NCBI GenBank assembly: GCA_963837325.1 | Contig: CAWIMV010000001.1 | Location: 248,001 to 312,000, forward strand | Length of the DNA stretch: 64,000 nucleotides | From: CAVQKZ01 sp963837325 | Lineage (GTDB): Bacteria; Actinomycetota; Actinomycetes; Mycobacteriales; Jatrophihabitantaceae | Direction of reading: 5' to 3' | Position numbers and translations under genes: made by a program | Notes under the pieces: model-generated | Told to the model about the DNA's origin: nothing | Database searches by the model: none | Seen by the model: only the letters and a program-made list of their open reading frames with translations | Shown: piece after piece, positions 44,995 through 53,219 of the stretch | Numbering within the stretch: the stretch's first letter is position 1 | Layout of the letters: the number at the start of each line of letters is the position of its first letter

Positions 44995-45025
44995 CTGCAG
45001 TCGATCCGCTGATCAGGTCATTTCG

Positions 45026-45724
45026 ATGCGACTGAAGTTCGACGGCCACCGCGGACGAGCACTGCTCGCCGCGGTGGCGGTCGTGTTGACGACGGTCGCG
45101 GTCGTTTTGACCGTCATCGCGGCACGCGCGCAGAAGAAGGCGCCCCAGCCGCCGGCCTCGGCGGCCGGTCCTTATGCAGCCGGCAGCGTCGGACCGGTCA
45201 GCCCGCACGTCACGGCTGGCCCCGGCACCGCGCCCAGGACGCGCGGTCCGGCGCTGCCGGCGTCGACACCGACGCAGTTGGTCATCCCGGCGATCGGGGT
45301 GAAGTCGGCCGTGCTCAAGCTCGGCCTGAACCGCGATCGCACGGTGCAGGTGCCACCGCTGGGCGCCGTCTCCGAAGCCGGCTGGTACCGCAACTCGCCC
45401 ACGCCCGGCGAGCTCGGTCCGTCGATCCTGCTCGGCCACATCGATTCCGCCCGCTACGGGCCGGGCGTGTTCTTCCGGCTCGGCGCGCTGCGCAAGGGCG
45501 ACACGGTGCTCGTGCAGCGGGCCGATCACCGGGTCGCGGTGTTCCGCATCGACGCGGTTGCCGAGTACGCCAAGAACCATTTCCCCACCCTCACCGTGTA
45601 CGGCAACACCGACCACCCCGCACTGCGCCTGATCACCTGCGGCGGGAAGTTCGATCTTTCGACCCACAACTACGAGGACAACATCGTTGCCTTCGCCTCG
45701 CTGGTGTCCTCGCACGTTGCCTAG
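45026..45724 (+). CDS. Class E/F-type sortase
   Basis: 232 residues. One N-terminal membrane helix (LLAAVAVVLTTVAVVLTVIA) is followed by a Pro/Ala linker and the sortase barrel. The catalytic His138 is in ILLGHIDSARYGPGVFFRL and the nucleophile Cys205 in LRLITCGGKFD. The usual Arg position, in a YRDN-like motif, reads NYEDNIVAFA, so the third catalytic residue is not obvious; some class F members also lack Arg there. It should attach the protein encoded upstream to the wall. The ATG at 45026 gives a normal membrane-anchored start; longer in-frame sequence overlaps the upstream gene. Confidence 0.86.
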   Translation: MRLKFDGHRGRALLAAVAVVLTTVAVVLTVIAARAQKKAPQPPASAAGPYAAGSVGPVSPHVTAGPGTAPRTRGPALPASTPTQLVIPAIGVKSAVLKLGLNRDRTVQVPPLGAVSEAGWYRNSPTPGELGPSILLGHIDSARYGPGVFFRLGALRKGDTVLVQRADHRVAVFRIDAVAEYAKNHFPTLTVYGNTDHPALRLITCGGKFDLSTHNYEDNIVAFASLVSSHVA

Positions 45725-45761
45725 GCGACGTCTTCATGACCATCCGAATGGAGCTACTCAG

Positions 45762-46382
45762 ATGACAGCCACCCGGCGGCGAGCCCGCCAGATCGGCCTG
45801 CTCTTGGCCGGCGCGATCCTGCTGGCGGGCTGCGCGAGTTCGCAGGCCTTGGCGCCTTCGAAGACAGTGCGGCCGAGCGGCGCGATGACGCCAGGGATGG
45901 TCATGCCGGACGGGTCGACGATGGGCGCCGCCGCCGCACCAGCCAAGAGCGCCGCGGCCGCCCCTTCGGCATCCGCCGCGATGGTGTGCTCGGCCGACGT
46001 CCGCAAGGACATCACGACCGTCCTGGCCAGCAGGCAAGTGCCGGCGGGCAAGTCCACGTTCGTCAACCACCTGTTCACCTGCAGCTATCGCCTGCCCATA
46101 GGCACGCTCGTGTTGCTCGTGCAGGAATCGCCCGATGCCGCGGCCACGAGCACGTACTTCGCGGCATTGCGTCAGCAACTCGGCAAGACGGCGGACCTCG
46201 CCGGCTTGGGCGAAGGGGCGTACGGAACTGACACCGGCACGGTCGTCGTGCGCAAGGACAATGACGTGCTCCGCGTGGACGCAACTGACCTGCCCGCCGA
46301 GTTCGGCGCCCAGCATGCGAAACGCGCCGACTTCGCCTACGAGATCGCTTCGGTCATCTTGGGCTGCTGGACCGGCGACTGA
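45762..46382 (+). CDS. Lipoprotein of unknown function
   Basis: 206 residues. A basic start (TATRRRARQ) and lipobox LLAGC place a lipidated Cys near residue 24. A low-complexity linker rich in Ala, Pro, Met and Ser (MTPGMVMPDGSTM) follows, then a globular domain (about 75-206). This domain contains four Cys-like positions (MVCSADVR, FTCSYRLP, LGCWTGD) that could form disulfides. I do not recognise the family. It lies between the sortase and cupredoxin genes on one strand. The Met-rich linker next to a copper protein may hint at metal handling, but this is speculation. Confidence 0.75.
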   Translation: MTATRRRARQIGLLLAGAILLAGCASSQALAPSKTVRPSGAMTPGMVMPDGSTMGAAAAPAKSAAAAPSASAAMVCSADVRKDITTVLASRQVPAGKSTFVNHLFTCSYRLPIGTLVLLVQESPDAAATSTYFAALRQQLGKTADLAGLGEGAYGTDTGTVVVRKDNDVLRVDATDLPAEFGAQHAKRADFAYEIASVILGCWTGD

Positions 46383-46448
46383 ACTGTCCGTCGGGACGGC
46401 CCGGCTGCGACCAATGTCGATGCATCCACAACCGAGGAGAAATGAGCC

Positions 46449-46868
46449 ATGATCAAAAGAAGCAGCGTCTCCGTCGTTCCCGCCGCGATGGCCCTCACCG
46501 CCTGCTTGCTCGCGGCCGGGTGCAGTAGCGGTAGCAGCAAGTCTCCGGCAACGTCGGCCGGCCCCTCAGCCAGCGGGTCGACCTCGTCCTCGTCATCGGC
46601 CGGCGCACCCAAGGCTGCGGCCGCGAGCATCACAATCAAGAGTTTCTCGTTCTCGGTGTCCGGCGCGGCCGTGGCGGGGTCAATGGTGACGGTAACCAAC
46701 AACGACGGTGAGGCCCACACCGTCACGGCTGACTCGGACAAGGCGTTTGCCGTCACGATCCCGCCGGGCAAGACCGCTACCTTCACCGCGCCGATGAAAG
46801 CCGGCACCTACAAGTTTCACTGCACGTTCCACTCGAACATGCATGGCACCTTGACGGTCGGCGGCTGA
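46449..46868 (+). CDS. Cupredoxin-domain lipoprotein (plastocyanin-like)
   Basis: 139 residues. The lipobox LLAAGC places the lipidated Cys near residue 25; a Ser-rich linker and an eight-strand cupredoxin domain (about 55-139) follow. The blue-copper ligands are visible: His in GEAHTVTAD, Cys in KFHCTFHSNMHG, with His and Met following in order. It probably carries electrons or binds copper outside the membrane. The ribosome site GAGGAG is clear. A copper-type regulator (CsoR) lies 3 kb away, but no direct link is seen. Confidence 0.88.
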   Translation: MIKRSSVSVVPAAMALTACLLAAGCSSGSSKSPATSAGPSASGSTSSSSSAGAPKAAAASITIKSFSFSVSGAAVAGSMVTVTNNDGEAHTVTADSDKAFAVTIPPGKTATFTAPMKAGTYKFHCTFHSNMHGTLTVGG

Positions 46869-46893
46869 TCCCGCCCGGGGGATTGCGCGGTAC

Positions 46894-47051
46894 TCAGGCC
46901 GTCGTCCACCGATCCGCATCGAGGTCTCCCCATACCGCCGTGATTCGACCGTTCTCGAGCCGGTAGATCGCGAACTCTGGGAACGTGATCGACCGGCCGT
47001 CCGCCCGCGTCAGCATCCTGCCAGGAACCACCCGTGGTGCGCCGACCCGAT
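46894..47051 (-). pseudogene. C-terminal remnant of a SnoaL/NTF2-like gene
   Basis: About 50 codons in one frame end with TRADGRSITFPEFAIYRLEN, GRITAVWGDLDADRW and a stop. The pattern of a glycine turn, strand, DGR, strand and a closing GDLD is the end of a SnoaL/NTF2-like fold protein. The missing N-terminal 80 or so residues are not upstream; the HNH gene begins exactly there. It looks like a gene cut off when the DUF222/HNH unit arrived or by a later deletion. Confidence 0.5.
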
Positions 47052-48353
47052 TCAGACGCCGACGAGGTCGTGCACCCGGTTGCGCTGTGGGATTTGGTCG
47101 GGGTCGACCCAGCGTGGTGGCGTCCAGTGCGGCAAGCCGTTGAGCATTCGGCAAGTCCAACCGAGGTTGGGATGTTCGCGATGGTGAAAGCCGCAGAGGA
47201 GGGTTCCGTCATCGACGGACGTTCGTCGGGTGAGGGCGAAGTCGGTGACGTGATGCGCCTGGCACCACGCCGGCCCGGTCGTGCATCCGGGGAAAGAGCA
47301 CCCTTGGTCTCTCGCGATCATGGCGAGCCGTTGTCCTTCACTGAAGATGCGGTGCGTGTCGCCGTAGGCAGCGATCTCGCGGGTCTCGGTGAGCCGGACC
47401 GGCATGACGCGGGCGTCCCCAGCCAGCGTCAGCGCTTGTCCGACCGAGATCGCCGCGCCGTGTCCGGTAGTGACGAGCCCGCAGCGGTTGTCGAACTGCT
47501 CCGGTGTCATGGTGAGCACGATCGTCGCTGCCACCCCGTTGCATGCCGGCAGCTCTCCGGAGCGCAGCAGGGTGAGCAGTGCGTCCTGCAGCCCGTCGTG
47601 GCGACGTTGGCCAGCCGTGCGCGGATCAGGCGCGCCGGCTTCGGCCGCAACGGGTTTGCCAAGCGAGTCCAGCACCGACAACAGCGCTTCGGTGCAGATC
47701 GCGGACAGCTCACCCTCCACATGGCCGGAGCCATCGCGACGCTGCCGGATGGTCAGGTCGCGGCGACGCTGGCGGTCGCGTTCCTCGGTCAATGTGCCAT
47801 CCGGGTCCAGGGTGTCGACGATCCGACGGGCCACCTGCCGCAACAGCGTCGGCTCCATGACCTGCGCCTGCTCGACCAGCAGCGCCTGCACCGATTGCTC
47901 GTGTTCGGCTTGAACGGCGGCCGGCAGCGCATCGATCGTGCTGGTGACGACCCGCGCATGCGCGGATGAGATCGTCCCGTCAACCTGCGCGGCGGCAACC
48001 TGCTCGAACAGCGGCGGCAATGCGTCGCCGGTCAGGCCACGCCGTGGACCAAGGTCGGCAGCAGCGTGAACGCGAGCGGCCGCCTCGGCCGGACTGACAC
48101 GCAACAACTGCCCGAGCAGGTTCGCAGTACCGCGGCAGGCCTGCTCGCGGGCCAGACCCCGAGCTTCGACCTCGGCGATCAAAGCGTGATCGACCGGAGC
48201 GAGGCGACGCTTCTCGGTCTCCAGTTCGCGCAGTCCGTCCAGAAGCTCGTCGCCGGTAAGGCAGGTCAGAGACGCGGCAAGCAGTTCGTCCACGGCCGCG
48301 TGAAGGTGCCTGAGCGCCAGGACCATCTGGCCCTCAGGAACGCTGTCGAACAT
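47052..48353 (-). CDS. DUF222 / HNH endonuclease (13E12 type)
   Basis: 433 residues. A helical DUF222 part (about 10-330; ALIAEVEARGLAREQACRGT, SPAEAAARVHAAADLGPRRG) is followed by an HNH nuclease (CSFPGCTTGPAWCQAHHVTD, then LLCGFHHREHP). Related REP13E12 proteins are multicopy in mycobacteria and are linked to repeats and phage attachment, but their function is not settled. A possible promoter (TTGCGA, 17 bases, TAATAT; 48388 to 48360 on this strand) lies in the leader. A second, broken copy with a similar leader lies at 32637-33983. The stop abuts a cut-off SnoaL-like gene. Confidence 0.88.
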   Translation of the reverse strand: MFDSVPEGQMVLALRHLHAAVDELLAASLTCLTGDELLDGLRELETEKRRLAPVDHALIAEVEARGLAREQACRGTANLLGQLLRVSPAEAAARVHAAADLGPRRGLTGDALPPLFEQVAAAQVDGTISSAHARVVTSTIDALPAAVQAEHEQSVQALLVEQAQVMEPTLLRQVARRIVDTLDPDGTLTEERDRQRRRDLTIRQRRDGSGHVEGELSAICTEALLSVLDSLGKPVAAEAGAPDPRTAGQRRHDGLQDALLTLLRSGELPACNGVAATIVLTMTPEQFDNRCGLVTTGHGAAISVGQALTLAGDARVMPVRLTETREIAAYGDTHRIFSEGQRLAMIARDQGCSFPGCTTGPAWCQAHHVTDFALTRRTSVDDGTLLCGFHHREHPNLGWTCRMLNGLPHWTPPRWVDPDQIPQRNRVHDLVGV

Positions 48354-48530
48354 ACGTTCATATTAGCAGCAACGATCAACAGTCGCAAGCACTTTCGCCT
48401 TATTTCAAAAGCAACTAGGCGCGAGTTGATCAACACGAGCGGGCCAGAAAAAGTGACCAAAGCGCTGACGGAGCCCGGCGAACCAAGCCGCGCAAACCAG
48501 CCAACGTCCTCCGTCGCTGCGCATTTTCAA
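48354..48530 (-). promoter_or_regulatory. Conserved leader of the intact DUF222/HNH gene
   Basis: On this strand the region reads GAAAATGCGCAGCGACGG (starting near 48530), then GTTTGCGCGGCTTGGTT, and closer to the gene TAAGGCGAAAGTGCTTGCG and GATCGTTG. These pieces recur in order before the broken copy at 32637. A good promoter, TTGCGA-N17-TAATAT, sits within 35 bases of the start. The rest, to 48588, shows no gene. Confidence 0.55.
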
Positions 48531-48588
48531 AGGCAGCAAAAGCCAGCCGGTCGATCAAAGCCACGGACCAGCGAAACGCCCCGCAGCC

Positions 48589-49815
48589 CTAACCACGGTG
48601 CGCATCGTGCGCACCATGGTCGTGAGCTTCGTGCGCGCTGTGGTCGTGATCGTGCTCGGCCATGTCGTCCGGGCCGCCGCCCATCATCGCGAGCATCGCC
48701 CGGCCGCCCGTGGTCAGGAAGCGCCAGATGAGCAACGCGGCCACGATCAGGAACACGATGTTGAGCACGCTGGTGTAGTTCCAGCTGATGCCGTCCAGGC
48801 CCACTCGAGCGTGCCGCTCGCCGGTGGGGATGAGCCGCAAAACGCCGAAGAGGATCTCGACCAGGTACCCGGCCGCGACCATCGTGACGTAGAACGTGCC
48901 CGCGAGGAACAGCGCCATCCGGGTGCCGTAGTACTTACGGTAGATCAGCAGCAACGGGATGATGATCAAGTCGGCGAAGATGAAGGACACCACGCCGCCG
49001 AAGCTGATTCCGCCGTTCCACAGCACCGCGGCCAGTGGAACGTTGCCGATCGAGCACACGAACGAAGCGACGGCGACGAGCGGGCCGATGATTGGTCCCC
49101 AGATCTTCGCCAGCAGTGGGTGTCCGCTGAAGAACAGGTGCTGCCAGAAGGATTCGGGGATCCAGGCCGCGGCGGCGCCGGCAATGAGCAAGCCGATGGC
49201 CAGGTCGCGCAGGATCGCGGCCCACTCCATGACGAAGTTGTGGCTGACCGAGGTGAAGCCGGCCCGGCTGGCCAGGCGCCGCCAGAAACTCTGCTCGCCG
49301 CCCACGCTCATGTCCATCGCCGCGTGGCCTTCCATGGATCCGGCGACGGCTTGCTCGGCATGCTCGCGGGCATCATCGACCATGCGGGCGGACACGATGC
49401 GCCGGAAGATCAGTGCGAGTACGACGATCATCAACGGGCCACCGACGAACTCGGCCGCGGTGAAGCGCCAGCCCAGCAGGAGCGCCAGGATCAGGCCCAA
49501 CTCGATGACCAGGTTCGTCGAGGCGAACTGGAACGCCATCGCGGACGTGAAGTTGGCGCCCTTACGGAACAGTGATCGAGCCAGCGCGACCGCGGCGTAG
49601 GAGCAGGAGGAGGACGCGGCGCCCAGAGCAGTTGCGGTGCCGAGGCTCTTGGCCCGGTCGTCCGGCAACAAGCGGGCGATCGTGGACTTGCGGACGAGGG
49701 CGGCGATGATCGCCGACAAGGTGAAGCCGAGGATCAATGACCAGGTCACCTGCCAGGTCATTGAGCCCGCCACCTCGAGCGCGTGCAGTACAGCGTGCCA
49801 GCCGTCCGATATCAC
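48589..49815 (-). CDS. DUF318/YraQ-type permease with His-rich C-terminus
   Basis: 408 residues with a GTG start after a strong GGAGG site. Two blocks of four or five membrane helices (about 15-145 and 195-380) carry the repeated LGAASSSCSYAAVALA and FVCSIGNVPLAAVLWNGGIS motifs of the ArsP/YraQ permease family. The cytoplasmic loop and the C-terminus (AEHDHDHSAHEAHDHGAHDA) are rich in His and Asp, which suggests metal binding. It is divergent from a CsoR gene with two CsoR-like palindromes between them, so it is a candidate copper or metal-linked transporter. The transported species cannot be named with certainty. Confidence 0.85.
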   Translation of the reverse strand: MISDGWHAVLHALEVAGSMTWQVTWSLILGFTLSAIIAALVRKSTIARLLPDDRAKSLGTATALGAASSSCSYAAVALARSLFRKGANFTSAMAFQFASTNLVIELGLILALLLGWRFTAAEFVGGPLMIVVLALIFRRIVSARMVDDAREHAEQAVAGSMEGHAAMDMSVGGEQSFWRRLASRAGFTSVSHNFVMEWAAILRDLAIGLLIAGAAAAWIPESFWQHLFFSGHPLLAKIWGPIIGPLVAVASFVCSIGNVPLAAVLWNGGISFGGVVSFIFADLIIIPLLLIYRKYYGTRMALFLAGTFYVTMVAAGYLVEILFGVLRLIPTGERHARVGLDGISWNYTSVLNIVFLIVAALLIWRFLTTGGRAMLAMMGGGPDDMAEHDHDHSAHEAHDHGAHDAHRG

Positions 49816-49838
49816 TGGGTTTCCTCCATGCCCGCGCT

Positions 49839-49853
49839 TACCCCCTCAGGGTA
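49839..49853. promoter_or_regulatory. CsoR-type operator near the permease start
   Basis: TACCCCCTCAGGGTA has 5-base complementary ends (TACCC/GGGTA) around a 5-base centre. It resembles known CsoR sites of the TACCCCnnnGGGGTA kind. It lies 24 bases upstream of the permease start codon. Confidence 0.65.
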
Positions 49854-49883
49854 TTGATACTCAGGGCCCAGCCTGTCGTCAAG

Positions 49884-49898
49884 TACCCCACCGGGGTA
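49884..49898. promoter_or_regulatory. CsoR-type operator near the csoR start
   Basis: TACCCCACCGGGGTA is a perfect 6-base inverted repeat around ACC, the textbook CsoR operator form. It lies 38 bases upstream of the csoR start, so self-repression is likely. The two operators are 45 bp apart, close to four helical turns. Confidence 0.78.
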
Positions 49899-49936
49899 TA
49901 GTGACGAGGCCGACACACCTGCACGAGGAGCCGCCC

Positions 49937-50218
49937 ATGCCCGGGTACAGCGAGAACAAGGACGCCTATCTCAAGCGACTGCGGCGCGTCGAAGGGCAGG
50001 TGCGCGGCATCGCCAAGATGGTCGACGAGGACAAGTACTGCATCGACATTCTCACCCAAGTAAGCGCGGCAACTAAGGCCTTGCAATCGGTCGCCCTCGG
50101 CCTGCTCGAAGAGCACATGGCCGGTTGCGTCGTGGATGCGGCCCGGGCCGGGGGCTCAGCGGCCGACGCGAAGGTCAAAGAGGCCGCCGACGCGATAGCT
50201 CGGCTCGTGCGTTCGTGA
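49937..50218 (+). CDS. csoR: Copper-sensing transcriptional repressor CsoR
   Basis: 93 residues, all-helical CsoR/RcnR family. The Cu(I) ligands fit the CsoR triad: C35 (KYCIDIL), H60 and C64 (LLEEHMAGCVV). This set marks copper rather than nickel or formaldehyde sensors. The DNA-binding helix RLRRVEGQVRGIAKM is standard. The start is ATG with GAGGAG nearby. It is divergent from the DUF318 permease, and the perfect CsoR palindromes lie between them, so copper should relieve repression of the permease and of csoR itself. No copA or copZ gene is adjacent, which is unusual. Confidence 0.92.
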   Translation: MPGYSENKDAYLKRLRRVEGQVRGIAKMVDEDKYCIDILTQVSAATKALQSVALGLLEEHMAGCVVDAARAGGSAADAKVKEAADAIARLVRS

Positions 50219-50273
50219 CACGGCCCGTCGGGGTGCCCGGTTGCCGACTGCGCGCGGGATGGAGAATGTCGGC

Positions 50274-50681
50274 ATGAGTGTCGAGGTGTTCGCGTTCGAC
50301 TTCGATCCACTGCATCGACGGATATCGCGCCTGTTCGGGGTGTCCATCGGCAGCGCGGTCGTCAGCCTCACCGCCACCGAGTTCGACGCCTGCTTCGGCC
50401 CGTGGCGGGTGCGCACGCCGTACACCAACATCCGCGGCGTCGCGGTGACCGGGCCGTATCAGCTCATCAAGACCATCGGGCCGCCTCGGCTTTCGATATC
50501 CGACCGCGGCCTCACGTTTGCCACAAATTCGCGCGCCGGCGTCTGCCTGAGCTTCCGGTCGCCCGTGCCCGGCGTGGAACCCACCGGCCGCCTCCGCCAT
50601 CCGAATCTCACGGTTACCGTGGCCGATCCACCCGGACTGGCCGAAGCGCTGCGGGCGAGACTGACCGCGCTCGAGGTCTAA
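50274..50681 (+). CDS. Conserved hypothetical protein
   Basis: 135 residues, predicted soluble and beta-rich: VFAFDFDPLHRRISRLFGVS, then SLTATEFDACFGPWRVRTPY and VTGPYQLIKTIGPPRLS. It has no membrane helix or catalytic motif. Proteins of this kind occur in several actinobacteria, but I do not know a function. The ATG at 50274 is preferred because GGAG stands 9 bases upstream; ATG 50259 or TTG 50241 would add a few residues. It follows csoR by 55 bases. Confidence 0.65.
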   Translation: MSVEVFAFDFDPLHRRISRLFGVSIGSAVVSLTATEFDACFGPWRVRTPYTNIRGVAVTGPYQLIKTIGPPRLSISDRGLTFATNSRAGVCLSFRSPVPGVEPTGRLRHPNLTVTVADPPGLAEALRARLTALEV

Positions 50682-50754
50682 ACATGGGCCGCTGTTCGCG
50701 TCGGTGTCGAGCGCGAAGCCCCGGCCGTTCACCGCACCACGGTCTGCTACCGGT

Positions 50755-51510
50755 ATGCCCGCAGCGCCCCGAGGCAGAGCGCGCGGTGTCCTCATCACCG
50801 CGGCCGGTCCGCAGATGCACGACGTGCTGCACGACCTGTCCTTGCCGACCTTCCAGCGCTACGCCGCCTGTTGGGACTACCAGGTGCGTGCCGCCGCCTT
50901 GCCGTCGGACGGGGCCGGTGCCGGCGTCGCCGCCCAGCGGGCGAAGTGGGCCAAGGTTGGGCTGCTACGCCGGGCGCTGAACGACTTTTCCCTGGCGGTG
51001 TGGCTGGACGCCGACGTGCTGCTGCTGCGCGACGACGAGGACATCGCCACCCACCTGCATCCCGAACACTTCCAGGCGCTCGCGCTCGAGCACGTGCCCG
51101 CCGAGCACCGCGTCAACCCCAACACCGGCGTCTGGGTGCTGCGCTCACAGCCGGCCGCCTTCGCCTTTCTCGACGCCGTCGAGGCGGCCGGACCGCAGCC
51201 CGGCCCGTGGGCCGATCAGGGCGCGGTACTGGCCGCCCTGGGCTGGCACCGCGGAGACGGGCGGTACCACTGGGCCGGCCCTGGCCGCGGCAGTCGATTC
51301 CTGGCCGGCACCAGTTGGCTGCCACCGGGCTGGAACCAGCCGTACGTCACTGGCCGGGTCGAGTCGGAGCTGTACAACGGCAGCGCGAGTTCCTATGTCG
51401 ACCGCCCGCTGGTCACAGACCCACACGCGCTGCACTTCATGGGAATGACGCCGGCAGCCCGCTACCGACACATGACCGCCGTCGCCGACTCAGTCCTCGC
51501 CCCGGCGTGA
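50755..51510 (+). CDS. Glycosyltransferase-like nucleotide-diphosphosugar transferase
   Basis: About 251 residues. RAKWAKVGLLRRALNDFSLA is followed by VWLDADVLLLRDD, the DxD motif that binds the metal-nucleotide sugar in GT-A fold enzymes. NPNTGVWVLRSQPAAFAFLD and ALHFMGMTP are also seen in the galactosyltransferase/MNN10-like family. The substrate is unknown; cell-wall or exopolysaccharide glycans are possible. The ATG at 50755 is preferred over GTG 50704. It converges on the globin-reductase gene, with a gap of 21 bases. Confidence 0.75.
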   Translation: MPAAPRGRARGVLITAAGPQMHDVLHDLSLPTFQRYAACWDYQVRAAALPSDGAGAGVAAQRAKWAKVGLLRRALNDFSLAVWLDADVLLLRDDEDIATHLHPEHFQALALEHVPAEHRVNPNTGVWVLRSQPAAFAFLDAVEAAGPQPGPWADQGAVLAALGWHRGDGRYHWAGPGRGSRFLAGTSWLPPGWNQPYVTGRVESELYNGSASSYVDRPLVTDPHALHFMGMTPAARYRHMTAVADSVLAPA

Positions 51511-51531
51511 GACGCGCCCGCTATTGGGCGT

Positions 51532-53010
51532 TCAAGCCGCCGCGTCGTACTGGTCGAAGTGGATCTTTTTCAGGGGCACGCCGCTGCCGGCCAGGTTGGT
51601 GACGGTCGTGGCGATCATCGGGTTCGGTCCCGCCACCAGCACGTCGACACCGAGCTGAGCCCAGTTGTGCAGGGTCGGCACGATGAGCTCGACCTTGCCG
51701 CGATAGCCCGCGTAGCTGGGGTCGTCGGACACGACGCCGTGCACCTGCACCTGGCGCCACTTTCCGCCGGCCTGGATGAGCTGGTTGAGCTGGCTGACCG
51801 GGTAGATGTCGTACTTGGTGCGGCCGCCGACAAAGGCGTACAGCTGCGGCGGGTCCTGCCAGCTCAGGATCGACTCGACGACAGCGGCGATCGGGGCCGC
51901 GCCGGTGCCGGATGCCACGCAGAGCAGGCCGCCAGGGACGGTGCCCGGCTCTACGACCAGGTCGTTGCCGCGCGGGGGGCCGAGGCGCAGCCGGTCGCCG
52001 GGCTTGGTGTTCGTGACCAGCGCGGCCGAGACCCCGGTCGAGCCGATCGCCCGCACCTGGATGTCGAACGTGTTGTCCGGCCGCGGGGCGCTCGCGATCG
52101 ACATCTGCCGCCATTCCCGACGGTGGCTGGGCACTTCGAGGGTGAGGTACTGACCGGCCTTGTAGGGATATGGCGCGTCGGGCTGGATCCGCAGCACGGC
52201 GAAGTCGCGCAGCACCCGCTGGTGCTCGACGACCTGCGCCCCCCATGAAGCGGGTTCGTGCTGGTGGCGCATCGCTCCGTCGATCATGAGGGTGGCCATT
52301 CGGGTGTAGCTGCCGAAGACGGCCGCCTCGTGCTCGTTCGTCCACCTCGACCCGGCTAGCCCGCGCCAGGCGGCGAGCAAGGCCTGACCCGCGATCTCGT
52401 AGTGCCGAGGTTCGACGTCGAACTTGCGGTGGTCGGCGCCCAACTGGTCGAGGTGGGCCGACATCGACTCCGGGTCGTCAGCGACCACCCACTGCACCAG
52501 CGCGCGGCCGAAGTCCTCGCGTTGCTGGGTCATGTTGGACGGGAACATATTCATCGCTTCGCCGGGCAAGGCCAGGAACAGTTCCGCATAGAAGTTGCGC
52601 ACAAGCTGATCGGTCCGGTCGCTGATCAGGTCCCACGCGGCGCGCACCGTCCCGCGCTCGGCCAGCAAATCCGCCGGGCTCGGGGCGGAGGCGGTGGGCA
52701 TCGGCACAGCCGGCGTCGGCTCAGGTGGGGTGTAGAACGTCGGCAGCTCCAGCGGCGCGCGCCGCAGCTCGGCCGGGCCGACGACGAGGCCGCCGCCGCC
52801 GACCGCTTCCGGCCGTGCGGGGACGTCTCGAGCCTGCTGGGGCGGGATGGCCGGGCTGACACCGGGCGGGGGCGGCGGCGGCAACTGGACCGGCTGGCTG
52901 GCGCCCGGCCAAGGCTCGAATGCACCGCTCGCTCCGGTTAGCGGCGGGCGATCGGGCTCGTCTTCCTCGTCACGCGTCAACCAATTCAGAAGGGCACGGC
53001 GTAGTCCCAC
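51532..53010 (-). CDS. Globin-reductase (flavohemoglobin-like) with long Pro-rich N-terminus
   Basis: 492 residues. A Pro/Ala/Glu-rich head of about 120 residues precedes a globin domain (about 125-255; proximal His194 in LGADHRKFDV). A flavin-binding domain (QYLTLEVPSHRREWRQMSIA) and an NAD-binding domain (ASGTGAAPIAAVVESILSW, VLVAGPNPM) follow. The combination resembles flavohemoglobin, which oxidises nitric oxide to nitrate with NAD(P)H. The distal pocket is less typical, so the exact activity is open. GTG 53010 is preferred because a GGAGG site stands 7 bases upstream; GTG 53037 would add nine residues. The 209-base divergent gap to the next gene holds AT-rich sequence near 53052. Confidence 0.85.
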   Translation of the reverse strand: MGLRRALLNWLTRDEEDEPDRPPLTGASGAFEPWPGASQPVQLPPPPPPGVSPAIPPQQARDVPARPEAVGGGGLVVGPAELRRAPLELPTFYTPPEPTPAVPMPTASAPSPADLLAERGTVRAAWDLISDRTDQLVRNFYAELFLALPGEAMNMFPSNMTQQREDFGRALVQWVVADDPESMSAHLDQLGADHRKFDVEPRHYEIAGQALLAAWRGLAGSRWTNEHEAAVFGSYTRMATLMIDGAMRHQHEPASWGAQVVEHQRVLRDFAVLRIQPDAPYPYKAGQYLTLEVPSHRREWRQMSIASAPRPDNTFDIQVRAIGSTGVSAALVTNTKPGDRLRLGPPRGNDLVVEPGTVPGGLLCVASGTGAAPIAAVVESILSWQDPPQLYAFVGGRTKYDIYPVSQLNQLIQAGGKWRQVQVHGVVSDDPSYAGYRGKVELIVPTLHNWAQLGVDVLVAGPNPMIATTVTNLAGSGVPLKKIHFDQYDAAA

Positions 53011-53219
53011 AGCTTGCCTCCGGTCACGGCCCTCCACCCACCAGCAGTGTCACATATAATCCTCGTGTGGGCTTAGCGTAAACACAACCCTTCGGTACCG
53101 CGCGTCACGGGCGCGACGGGTAACCGTCGGGAGTGGGAAACCGACCCCATGTTTGCTTCACCCGCAGCGGAACCACTACGAGCCGGTCGTATCGGTCCAA
53201 CCGAACGGGGGAATGAGCC

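Noticed and set aside
53041..53219. Riboswitch in the divergent gap between globin and PPOX genes
   Set aside because: Several short stems are possible but none matches a riboswitch core I know.
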